From: Oreocharis arfaki
Lineage: Eukaryota; Chordata; Aves; Passeriformes; Paramythiidae
Reading direction: 5' to 3'
NCBI GenBank assembly: GCA_013398015.1
Contig: VZRR01005744.1
Coordinates: 248,001-312,000 of the forward strand
Length of the DNA: 64,000 nucleotides
Below the pieces are notes generated by a model, which ran no database searches, had not been told where the DNA came from, and saw nothing but the letters and a program-made list of their open reading frames with translations. Below are positions 1-11,700 of the stretch, piece after piece (positions within the stretch are counted from its first letter, which is position 1; each line of letters starts with the position of its first letter). Position numbers and translations under genes: made by a program.

Positions 1-190
1 TTTTTTATATGCCTATCTCGACGATCAATATCCTTATTTATTTGTTGTAAATGTTGCTGCTGTGTTTCGTCTCTCATGTATGTGTCCACCCACCCAGGTG
101 AGGATTTGTAAGGTTTACATGCTCGTACACTATTGCGGGGACCCGGGAGCCTGCAATAACAATGAAGCCAAAAATCTGCCTTCCCCCCTC
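1..190. other. AT-rich left-edge segment, possible 3' end of an upstream gene
   Basis: The first 190 bases are clearly more AT-rich than the following GC-rich flank and contain no convincing coding frame. By known synteny in other vertebrates the gene before HMCN2 is NCS1, on the same strand, so this could be the tail of its long 3' UTR. There is no canonical AATAAA in this segment, so the assignment is only a guess from gene order. Confidence 0.2.
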
Positions 191-3100
191 TCCTCCCACC
201 CCCTGTATCCCAAGCTCCGTGGGCTGGCTGCTGTTTGGAGGGGATGCTGTAGCTTCTTTTCCTCTTCCTGTTCCCGTGTTCCCTGCATTTTTCTGTTCAC
301 CCTTCCCTTTGGGAGCTCAGTGGGGGCTCACTCAGCCCAGACTCTGAGACCAAGCTCCATCCCTCAGTCGGGCAGGATGAGGAAACTGCCGGGCACCAAA
401 ACATCCCCATTTCCTTTCTTTTATTCATTTTCTCACTGCATGAAAAAGTATTAATGGAACCCAGAGTTGGGTTTTGCTTTCAAGCATATTCCTTTGCTAT
501 TTTCTGCTTTGCAAACGGTGGGTGTTTGGTGGTGGCTGTGAATCATCCCGTGTGCACGCGGGGCTGGAGGGACAGAGGGGGAGCATTGCTCTGTCTTGCT
601 CCGTCCCCCCATCCCAGCTGGGCCAGGGTGACAGGGGAGTGCCAGGCTGGGCTGTGCACAGCTCAGGTGTCTCCTCACCCCGTCACTCCCATAGGACATG
701 GGAGGTTTTGCTGTGAACCCAGGGCACGGCCCCAAGCAGAGCCGCTTGCGCCCACCTTGGAGGAGGCAGAGGGCTGGGAATACACACCTGGGGACACTGG
801 GCTGCAGCCCCCCTGGCATAAGCGGGGCCTGCATGGCCTCTCCACACTCCGTCAACACCCACCACCCCTCTGGGATGTGTCCCCAGCTCAGCCCCACCGG
901 CACCCACACCGTGGGACACCGTTGGCATCTCTGCTGGAGAATGAGCCTTGCTTGGGTGATGCCTCAGCTGCCTTGGCCCCTGCTCTGGGAAAGGAGAGAT
1001 GGGCATTCCCTCAGGAGCAAAGTGCAAGAAGCCTGTGGGACCCCTGAAGCCACCCTGGGGGCTCACCCTTCCATCTCTGGTCCAGCTGATGGTAGCAGCA
1101 TCTTTCCACCCAGCTGTCTCCCAGCTCCTGTGGCTGAGCCCAGACAGAGGATGGTCCCATGGCAGTGGGAGGTGACATCCAGATGTGGAGGACAGCCTGA
1201 AGGGTGTCCCACAATGCAGGAGACAAGGCGGTGCCTCAGCGTTCCCTGAATCCTCCCGGCATGGCAGGGACAGATGCCCCAGCCAAGGGATGCTGGTTCT
1301 TCACCACACAGCCCCACTCCCCACTTCGGGGGTTTTGTGCTTGTGGTACTTCTTGATGCCCATGAAAAACCACCTTTCCCCATCCCCAAGGAGACTGACC
1401 TCACGTCCACGTGCAATATTTCTGCCTCTTCTGCAGCTCCTGCCCCCGAGGGTGCCCATGTTTCATTGTGGGGGAGTGTCCCTCACTCCCTCCTGTGGAA
1501 ACCTTTTCGTTGTTGCTCTGTGGCCAAAATGCAACTCTCTGGGGTAGGTTTTTGCAGTGCCTCCAACTTGTTGAATGCTCATCTGCCAGACTGGTCCCTT
1601 CCCGGTGCCAATGGATGTTCCCAATGAATGTGACACTGCTGTAATCGCCTCCGCTGATGAATGATGGGCCCCGCCACGTTTGACATAGTTCCCAGGCAAA
1701 GGCAAACCTCATTTGCTCTGACAATTTTCCCCTGGAAAGCTTTTAATTTTTGGAGGACCTGTCATGGGTTGGGCTCCATCAGTGCTCGCAGATGTCTCCC
1801 CAGGGAGTCAGCCCTGCCAGGGCTCTTGGCGCGCTGAGTGTCCCTGAGCAAAGCGTTTTGGCCCCAGTGTCCCCCCGGCTGTGGATTTGGGACCCTGGCT
1901 TGGATGCTTCTAATCTCCCTTTTGGGGAGCACCGAGGGCCCCTGATTCCTCCCGAACACCACCAGGATCTGCAGCGTCTTGGTATCACTGAAAATAAGGC
2001 TTGGAGCATCTTGTGCTTGGAAATGTTGGCCTTAACCTCCTCGTGCCTCAGTTTCCCCATCAGTGGAGTGGCCGGGGTGAGCCATCCCCCTCTGGAAAGC
2101 AGTTTGGTGTCTGTGCCCTGGCAAGCACGAGTGCTGGATGTGGCTCAGGACCGCGGCCGCGGGGCTTGGCAGGACCCACCAAGCACCAGGCGCGTGCAGA
2201 GCACCGGGGAGCGGTGCGTGAAACGCTGGGGTGGAATTTACATCAGCCAGTCTTTAATTCCAGCCTCTGGTCTATGCCTGCTCATGACGAAACAGCCAGC
2301 AAGCCCTGGTTTGTCTCTGCCTGCTCGAGTTCCTGGTGCCTGTCCAAAACGGAGCCGTGGCCATGGGAAGGGGACCCTAAGCACAGCCAGGCAGAGGTGA
2401 GGGTCCAGCCCCGGTGACTGTGGCATGTCCCCCCCTCTCATTTGTCCCTATCAGTGTTGCCCCATTAAATGCCATGTCTGTACTTTCCTTTCTTTTCATT
2501 TTTCTGTCTGTGTGCTGACTGTTGCTGCTTTGTGCCCGTCTTTCCTTGAGCTCTGGGGCTGGGCTGGGCTGAGCTGTTTCCCCCGGGAGCGAGAACGTGG
2601 GAGAGGGCTCTGGGGGCAGATTCCCCCCCGCCCACTCCTCACAGCACAAACCAGGACCCGAGGGAGAGAGAAGTGAAGGGTTTTTCCTCTGGAGCAGGCT
2701 GTTAATTAATGCAATTTATAGCGAGACCAGGCTGGTCCCAGGAGCGCTCTCCTCTGGGTTGGTGGAGGGGGATGTTTGCTTATGGGGGACCCCAGACCCT
2801 GTTTGTGCCAGGTACCAGCTGCATCTCACCCTCCTTCACAGAAGCAGATGCCTGTTGGTTCTTCCCGTGCTATCAGGCCACCACATTCCTGTTAGATGGA
2901 GAGGCTGAGGTTGTGGGGATCCCAGCCCAGGGTCACTGCTGCTCAGTGGGCAGGGATGCAGCTGTCCAGAAGGTGGAATTGTCTTGGAGCCTTGGGATCT
3001 TGGAGCAGGACTGGCTTTGAAGCAGGACCAGGCATGGCATGAGGGCAGCCAAAACCACTGGCAGAACTGCCCCCTTCCCGTGTGTTTAGGGTTGGGGGGT

Positions 3101-4959
3101 CATTTGGGACAGGTGAGTGCCCTGCAGCCACCTCACTGTCCCCCATCTAAGGAGGAGACTTGAGGCATTAGTGAGAGCATCTGTCACCTGTCCTTCTCGA
3201 GGGCATTGGAGGGGAGGTGTCTGGCTGGGACAGAAGCAAGGGCTGAGGGCGAAGGAGGGAACTGATGGCCCCAGTCTCAGTGCACAGTTTGGGGTGCAGC
3301 AGTTTTGGGGTCTCAGTCACACGTGCCAGCCCTGACTATTCCAGCAGCACTGCAGGAAAGTCGTCCTTCCCTTCTCTCTCTGCTCCCATGGCCACCAGCC
3401 CCGGGCTGGGTGCCCTGTCCCACAGATGGGACCCCTGCCCAGGGGGTGGCCGAGCCCCGGGCTGAGAAGCAGCAGCTCCAGCAAGAGCCTTGTTTGTGAA
3501 GATGAAGCCTGTGTGTGCGTCCGTGCCGGTGTCTCGGCTTGCATGCCCCGCTGCCTTGTCTTGAGATGAATTCAAGAGCAAACCAAGCAAATGAAACAGT
3601 TTAATAACAGAACAAAACAAAACCCAGGAACTTTGTGACAGTGGAAATAAAAGCTTAATGACAGTAACGAAGCAGCAGTGGTCTGTGATGTGCTGGGTAT
3701 ATGTGGTCACGGGGGCCCCCAAAGCTGTCTTGGCACCCAGCGGGGCTGGGAGCCGGGCTGGGGGCTGTGATGGCACCAGCACGGGTGTAAATAGGGAGGC
3801 TCTGGGCTCTGTGGGCAGGCAGTTGGCAGGCACTGTGCCCACACCTGCGATGAGCTGTCAGGTCTCAGCTCCCAGGGACCCTTCACTCTCGTAACACCGC
3901 TCTTCCCACCTCCTTTTACCCAGACACAGCTTTTCCTCTGCCAGGTCCCATCCTGCCACAGTGGCTGCATCCCATTTTCTTTTCACAGTGAAGACACTCA
4001 CAGCCGTGTGCCCGCCGGCACCGTCCCTGTCCCCTCGGAGCCCCCTCGTCGATGCAGCAGGCTGGGAGCCCTTGGGTCACTTTTGGCACAGAGTGGCTGC
4101 AGAGGAATCCTGATACGAATATTCCATAATTGTGTCCCACTGCTCGGACGTGCCCCTCGGCAGCTCCCCCGCCCCTGGCAGGGCTCACGGGGGGCTCACA
4201 TCCCGGACTGGGCTTTTCACGTGCGGCGGGGTCGCGTTGGCCATTCTGCGCTGCCAACTCTTCCGGAAACGAGCACTGTGAGGCCTCCCTGCCAGCCCAT
4301 CTCCGTTTTGTTTGCTCTTAACGAGGCTGACTAATTATTTTCGGGAGGCCAGAGGAGATGCCCTAATGGTCCGAACAAGGAGGCTGTGTTTGTGCAGGGG
4401 GTTTTGTCCAGAGGTGCTTTGTGCCAGCACATGTTGGGAGCTCCCAGGGATTTCTCCCCTGTGCCATGGAGTGGGCAAGGACAGGCACAGGCTCCAAACT
4501 ATGGTGGTTACACAGAGGCTGTGCCTTAACCCCCAGCCAGGAAGGGGTTAAAGCCCAGCTAGCATAGGTACTCCTGGGACTGGGAGCACTGGTGAGTGTG
4601 GGAAGGGCTGGCTGGGATTAATTTGGTGATGAGGAGAAATTGTTGGGGTTTTGTTGTGCCCAGCTCCCTGGCAGGGTGCAGGATGGAGCTGGGATGCAGG
4701 TTGGTGTCTGGGGATGCTCTAAGGTAGGTTTTGTGGCACTGTGGGGTGGGGGACTCCCCTCAACTCTGTGGGGCTGAGTTATGGGACGGGAGGAGGACAG
4801 GCCACTGGCACAGCCCCAGGGGCAGAAGTGTCCTTGCCCCCTCTGAGGTTGGGCTAGGCTGAGCCCACGCTTGCAGGGACAAAGGAATGCACAGGAGGCC
4901 CCACTGTCCTGTGTGTGGGTCATGAGATGGGTAATCTCCAAGGTCCCCCAGCCCCCGTG
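191..4959. other. Intergenic flank upstream of HMCN2
   Basis: I see no exon with domain homology, no RNA gene and no clear mobile element here. Open frames on both strands are GC-rich chance frames without recognisable domains. Short AT-rich patches at about 3590-3680 (with an AATAAA at about 3646), 4095-4135 and 4315-4345 contrast with the background and might be regulatory, but nothing in the sequence proves it. Confidence 0.4.
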
Positions 4960-5888
4960 TCTGGGAGGAGGAGGGGCGGGGGGCGCAGGAGGTGCCCAGC
5001 CCTCGGTGCACAGCTTCACCTGGAGCCGGCGCTTGGCCGCGGCTGCTCCCTGGGTCCCGCTGCGGGGGAGTTGAGCAAGAGCAGAGCATCCCTGGGGAGC
5101 AGCCATGAGCTCAGCACTCCGCTTCCAGGAGAGCCAGGAAACGCTCCGCACCCCCAGCCAGCGCTCCCGGCCAAGGGATGTCTGTCCCGGCCAAGGGCTG
5201 CCTGTCCCAGCCCGGGTCCTGGCTCCGGCTCTGTCTGTGCTCTGCGTGGCTGTTTGCTCCCTGTTCGTGGGGTGGCTGCGTGGGTGAGCCCACCCGAGCC
5301 CCCCACAGAGCCCCCTGACCTCCAAGCCTCATTGCAGACCCCCATTTCGGGGGCCCTTTGCCCAGCAGAGGGGGAATTTGCTTCCTCGGGTCCCTCCCGC
5401 AGCTGTCTCTCCCCCGCTGGGGTTTGGCAGGGTTTCCTCACAGGTGCTCAGCTGTGACCCCCGTGTCCTCCCCTAACCCCCTGCTCCCCCCAGCAGAGCA
5501 GGGTCTCTCTGAGCCAGGGGGTCGTGGCTGGGGAGGGGGCCTGGGCCGTGTTTCTGACAACTCCGTGGGCTGCAGGATCTGCTTCCCAATCCCTGTATCT
5601 CCATCCCGATTTCCTCCAACTCCCACCCACCTCCCTGTGGCGTCGCTGGCTCCAAAAGTCCGGTTTTTCCTCCCCGCCCTCCCTCCTCCCTCCCAGAAGT
5701 TGAGTGCTGGAGGAGCAGGTCCGCAGCTGCGGAGGGCTGGGCGTTCCCTGCCCGGGGTCCCTTCTCCGTCCCCGCCGCGTGTGGCCGCTTGCTCACCGTG
5801 TCCCTCCCTGGTGTGGGGACGGTGCCCGGGGGAAGGGCCAGGACAAGGACACGAGGGGTGTTCCTGGCACTCGAGCGTCTCCCCCACG
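4960..5888 (+). promoter_or_regulatory. HMCN2: Presumed HMCN2 promoter and 5' UTR region
   Basis: This GC-rich stretch directly precedes the HMCN2 start codon. No TATA box is visible between about 5000 and 5888, so initiation is probably of the TATA-less type. The transcription start and any untranslated first exon cannot be placed from sequence alone. The frame that contains the start codon stays open back to about 5358, but that upstream extension is proline- and arginine-rich and resembles no hemicentin sequence. Confidence 0.3.
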
Positions 5889-8741
5889 ATGCCGCCCCAT
5901 GGAGGGGTGCTTGTGGGTCTCTGGATGCTGCTGGCCCCCAGCCTGGCCCAGAGCCCCCCAGGGTGGGCAACTCTTGCCTTTGTCTTCGATGTCACGGGCT
6001 CCATGTACGACGACCTGGTGCAGGTGATGGACGGGGCCTCGCGCATCCTGGAGCGGACGCTCAGCAGGAGCACGAAGCCCATCAGCAACTACGCCCTGGT
6101 GCCCTTCCATGACCCAGGTATGTCTGGGACAGGGTGAGGACATGTGTCCTGCCGGGAGTGGGGCTGTGGGGAGCTGGGCTGCAGTTCCAGTCCCGTCTGG
6201 GTCTGAAGCATGCACTTTGCAAGTGCTTGCACTGCCCCTTCTCCCTGTTCTTAATGCCCTGGTGGCTGCTGTGATGGGGATGGCACTTCAAGACTGGGAG
6301 GTGGGCTGGGGCTCCTGTGGGCACAGCATGGGCTGTTCCCACTGTATTAATCCCAGGGGTGCTGACACTTTGTTGTGGGGGGCTCTTCCCTTTCCATCCT
6401 GTTCTAACCTCCCTGGAGTACTCGTGGCGGGTATTTCTGTACAAGACCACAACGTGCTTCCAGGCCACCTCAATAAAAACTCCACTTAGTGAGAGGCTTT
6501 GGTGACTCGCTGTGATACCAGAATAATTTCCTTCTGCCCCTGTCTTTGTCTTCTTTTTGTGCACACCCATAAAAGGGCAGCTGTTCACCAAAAGAGCCCC
6601 GGCCTCCTACAAGGACAGGGGGTCCCAAGCTTTATTTTCAGCAGAAACACTGAGTTGAATGAAAACCTTTGGAGCCAGAGAGGGAAGGAGGCAGTGAATT
6701 GATTCCTGCATCCCTTTGCTGGGAGCCTCCCCCAGAAGAAAACAGCACTGGGTTTGCAGCTCACCCTGGCTGGGACCACCCAGTGTGTCGGGAGAAATTC
6801 CTGGGTACAGGAATGGCTTGCCCAAGTGGTCACAGGGTCTGGTGTGCCCAAGCCCACTTCTCTCCGGGTGCCAAGCCAGGGTAGATGCTGGACCCCAAGT
6901 GTCAGGTGTTTGAACCAGGGCAGGTGCCAGGAGCGCTGGCAGTGTGGGTGGCACCGAAGGCAGCTGGTGCTGGGGTGAGGGGGCTGAGGTGGTGGTGTCT
7001 GTGTGCTTGCAGAAGTGGGGCCTGTCACCCTCACCACGGATCCCCAGCTCTTCCAGCAGCGCCTGAGGGAGCTCCATGTCCAGGTAGGCATCCTCAGCCC
7101 CGCGGGGCTCTGCCAGGCCTGCCTGGTGCCTGGCCCCTGGCACCTGGGGGAAGCCTGGCACTGCATGGTGGTGGGTTCTGGGAGCAACCCCTGCATCCCC
7201 CAGGAGTGCTGTGGGGATTCAGGCTGAGCCAGGCTGGCTGGGGGCTGTGCACGGGGGTGGGAGTGGAGAGGATGGGTAATGCTGATGCTGTGCCCCAGAG
7301 CCCTGCAACAGGGCAGAGAATTCCCAGTCCACAGCTCTTGTCCCAAGGGGAGATACTGTTCCCAGGAGATTTTGCAAAGACTCTCCATGAAGCCAAAAAT
7401 CTCTCCTTCTAGAAGCAGTGCTTGATAATTGAGTTGGTTTGGGTTTTTTTAAAAAAAATTATTTCATCTGTTTTCTGCCAGCTGAAATGTTCCCTGGGAG
7501 CTTAATCCTGCTTTATCCATCCCCACTCTTGCCCTGCCTCCTGTGAATTGCTAAATCCCTGTAGCGTTTCCCTTCGGATGCAGCTGTTTTGGCAGGAGGT
7601 GTAACGCTGAGGCTGCAAATGGCTTCCCAGCCCTTCGGGGTGCCAAGCCCTGGGAAAGTGGGAGCTGGTCCCCTCTGTGTCTTCTCTGGGGTGGCTGGTT
7701 CTGCAGCCACAGGGGCGGGCACAAATGTGCCCACTAAAGGTATTTGTGGGAAACCAGTGAGCGTGGATCCCCACATGGGCGGTTTAATTATCATTGTTAG
7801 TGAGACAGGGCCGGGTCTGTGCGATCCTGGGTGTCCCTGCAGATCCATCCTGCTGCTCTGGCCTGACTCCAGCAAAAGGGGGTAGTTCCTCCCTGTGAGC
7901 ACCCCCTGGGTGGGATCCTGCCGGGAGCTGAGCACTGGGCGGCTCGGTGCCTGTGCCACGTCCCTGGCTGTGTCCCTCAGGGCGGGGGGGACTGCCCGGA
8001 GATGAGCGTGGGAGCCATCAGGGCGGCCGTGGAGATCTCGCATCCCGGCTCCTTCATTTACGTCTTCTCGGATGCTCGGGCCAAGGACTACCAGCAGCAG
8101 GAGGAGCTGCTGCGGCTGCTGCAGCACAAGCAGAGCCAGGTGAGCGGCCCTGGAGCTGCCCGCAGGGCTCCTGCGACAGCGGCTCGGGGGATGCTGCAGC
8201 AGCAGCACATCAGTGAGACGCAGCGATAAAACCCCTGGGCTGGGGGAAATCTTGCATCCCCCGGGCCGATTCGATGCTCTGGGATGCTGGTGGATGCCGG
8301 CTGTGTCCCCTCCCGTGGCTGTGTGGGGTGCCACGGGGCCGTTGCTGCGGCAGGTGGTGTTTGTGCTGACGGGAGACTGCGGGGACAGGAGCCACCCCGG
8401 GTACCGCGTGTACGAGCGCATCGCTGCCACCAGCTCCGGGCAGATCTTCCACCTGGACAAGCAGCAGGTGACAGAAGTGAGTGGGGAGACCTGGCCCCTC
8501 GTGCTGAAGTGAGGCCGTGCTTGTGGGTGAGGAGAGATCCAGGTTTAATCCTCCCCTGCCTGCCTCCAGGTGCTGAAGTGGGTGGAAGAGGCCATCCAGG
8601 CTTCCAAGGTCCATCTGCTGTCCACGGACCACGAGGATGGTGGGGAGAACACGTGGCCGATCCCCTTTGACCCCAGCCTGAAGGAGGTCACCATCTCCCT
8701 GAGTGGCCCTGCCCCAGAGATCGAGGTCCGGGATCCGGCAG
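5889..8741 (+). other. HMCN2: HMCN2 exons 1-5: signal peptide and VWA domain
   Basis: Exons: 5889-6117, 7013-7083, 7981-8139, 8354-8476, 8570-8741. Exon 1 starts with a hydrophobic leader (residues about 7-20, probable cleavage after Ala20). Next comes the first VWA strand, LAFVFDVTGSMYDD, holding the metal-ion adhesion motif D34-x-T36-x-S38. Thr in place of the usual first Ser is also typical of hemicentins. Exon 3 has the GGGDCPEMS motif and exon 4 has VVFVLTGDCGD, both hallmarks of the hemicentin VWA. The domain presumably binds a metal-dependent ligand at the N-terminal end of the protein. Introns 1 and 2 are each about 0.9 kb and hold nothing recognisable. Confidence 0.93.
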
Positions 8742-11700
8742 GTAGGAGCCCAGGGGAGAGGGACAACAAGGGCAGGGTGATGCTGTGCCTCCCAGAAAGA
8801 CCTCAGGTGAGGACAAGCAGGAAGAGGTTCACCAAACACTGCCCTAAAACTCAAATGAAAAGGTGATGAGCTAAAAAGCCCTCAGTAAACAACAGCACAT
8901 CTCCCTGCTCCCCTCTCAGATCGGCTTTGCCTCTGGCTTTGAGGGTTTTCCCTGCTGCCCTGGCTGTGAAGGTGATGGGCTCTGCACTGCCCTGAGCCCT
9001 GAGCTGTTGCAGGAACTAGGGGATAGACCTGGGTTGCCCATCTGGGACATTCACTTACTGTTACAGGAAAGGTCCTGGAGAAGGGCCAAGGTCTGAAGGA
9101 ACTGCTCAGCATCCCCAACTCAGCTGTGGTGGTGGCCGTGGAGCCCTCCGAGCCAGGGACGTGGCTGGTCACGGTAGGCTGGTGGCAGACCCTGCACATC
9201 CTCTGCCTTTCCCTGATGGATATTTAGCTTGCCAGGCTTTTCCAGGTGTGGACTTTCCCCATCCATCTCCAGCCAGGCAGAGGATGTGTGAGCAGGCTGG
9301 AAGGGGTCGGCTGCAACCTCCTCCCTTCCCATCTCCTCTCCCTTCCCCTGCACTCAGCACTTGCCTCTCAATCTGCTTCCAGACCCGGAGCAGCGGCCGC
9401 CACTCGCTCAGGATCACGGGCATCAGCAACGTTAATTTTCAAGCCAGCTTCTCCACCCAGGCGGAATTTGACACCAGCCAGCCCGGAGAGCGGCCGGTGC
9501 AGGGTGAGGGTGGTGCTGCCCAGGGGGCTGGATGCTGCATCTGGGGGTTTTGCAGCCGGGAATGTTCCTGGTGGTTTTTTCCCTCCCTGCTTTCCAGGTC
9601 TGCCCGTCTCCGTGCTGGTGAACTGCACCGGTCTGAGGCCGCCTGGGCGCCTGCAGGAGATCGAGCTCTTCAACACCTCTGGCCACGTCCTCCTCTCGCT
9701 GCCCGCGCGTCCCCTCTCCAACTCCTCCTCCAGCTCCACCCCGCAGCTCTGGGTGGGTTCGCTGCTCTGGGTCCCCCCGGGTGACTTTCTGCTGAAGGTG
9801 AAGGGTGAAGATGCCCAGGGCCACCCCCTGCACCGCCTCTCAGGGGTCACCTACAGCAGCGTGGTGCCTGGTGAGTGGAACCCATGGGTGCTGGGCAGGG
9901 AGCAGAGGCTTCAGCACTGCCTCTGCTTTGGTTTCTCCTTGGTCATCCTGCCTCCCAGTGCAGCTCCCAGTGAGCTTCCGAGGGGTGTTACACAACTGCA
10001 CATCCTTCCAGGTCTACCTAAAGTGAATATCTCCAGCAAGATCCAGGCTTACAACCGTGAGCCACAGCTCATCTCCTGCTCTGCACGGAGTGAGGTCCCT
10101 TTTCGCCTGCAGCTCAGCCGTGGTGGGATGAAGCTCAGGGAAGAGCAGCTCTTCAGGTGAGCCTCTGGTATGGCCCAGTTAGCCCCAGGAGGGACCCATG
10201 TGGGCAGCAACAACCCCTGAGCTGTGCCAGCTGGGGGGATGCTGTGTGCTGGCTGGATGCCTTCAGCTTCTGAGCATCCCAAAAGGAAAATTCCAAGGGA
10301 CAGGTCTGCAGCAAATGGGGATGGACCTCTTTGCCTGACTCAGGTGAAAAAAAAGTCCCAGGGAGCAGGATTAGGATGGTGGCATGGCAGTCCTGCGGTG
10401 GGAGTGATCCATATTTTCATCTCTCCCTTTTTGTAGGATTTCAGGGCACATCAGCTGGTTGATCCCTGTGGTGTCCAAGAGTGACGAAGGGTTTTACGAG
10501 TGCACGGCCACGAGCAAGGTCGGAGTGACACGGGCTCGTGCCTACCTCTCTGTCTCAGGTGGGGGCTGTTCATACCAAGCCTTAGAGCCCTTTCCATGTC
10601 TGCCTGGGCATGGGCTCCTCTCACCCAGGCATCCCGTGTTTGTAGAGCCACCACCGCGTCTCATTGCCCCAGGCAACATCACGGCATCACCGGGCCAAGA
10701 CGTGGTCATGTCCTGCACGGTTCTGGGGGATGTGCCCTACAACCTGACGTGGAGCTGGGACGGGAAGGCGGCACAGCCAGGGGACGGCCGGACCCGGCTG
10801 CTGCAGAACCGCTCTCTGGAGATCAGCCACGTGCGGCCAGGGGACGGGGGCCTGTACGAGTGCATGGCACAGAGTGCCCATGGCACTGCCACCGCCTCCC
10901 TATGGCTCTTTATCCAGGGTAGGCTTTGCCCCTGTGTGGGACCCTGGGCTGGGGGATATTTTGCCCTGTGGGCGGGTGGTGAATGGCACCTGGGGGCTGA
11001 GTCCTGCTCCAAACCCCTGCAGAGGCACCGTGGGTGAAGGTGGACCCCAGTCCCCAGCGGTTCAGCAGGGGCCAGGAGCTGCGGCTGAACTGCACGGCCG
11101 GGGGCCATCCCTCACCCCACACCACCTGGAAGCGCTGGGGCTGGGCACTGCAGCAGGATGAGAGGTAACCCCTGGGGCCCCGGGAGCCTCCATCCTGCCT
11201 GTCCCGCAGGGATGGTGCCCCCCTCGCAGGGAGGGAGGCTTGGGGCTGCCACAGCTCTGGAGAGAGGGAGGCATTGCAGTATCCCAGCCCATGCTCCTGA
11301 GATGCTTGGCATGTTGCTGGCCTTCATTTCCTATATTTATTTTTAAGCTGTCCTGCCTTATCCAGGTCACCGTCCCCACTTTGCACACTAGGTGTGAGCT
11401 CAAGTCTCAAAATACTCCTTGTACTTCCCCTTAATTTCTTCTGCTCTCTGCCTTTCAACTCCTGCCCGTGTCAGGCTGTGAATGCCAGAGTTGACTTTGG
11501 GGGAGGGTTTTGGACTTTTGAGATGAAAAAGCCCAATTCTCAGTGCTTTTCCCTAGTTCAAAGCAAAGCCCTTCCCTGCAGCAGCTGGCCCTAAGTGCTG
11601 ACCCGCATCCACCACATGCCCAGCATGGCCTGAAGCCTGCTCATTTGAATCAACACATTTTCCATCACCCCTGCTTTCACAGGGCTCATTTCTCCCTTTC

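Noticed and set aside
5358..5888. Upstream in-frame start for HMCN2 at 5358
   Set aside because: The extension is a GC-rich chance frame with no hemicentin similarity, while the ATG at 5889 is followed at once by a signal peptide and the VWA domain.
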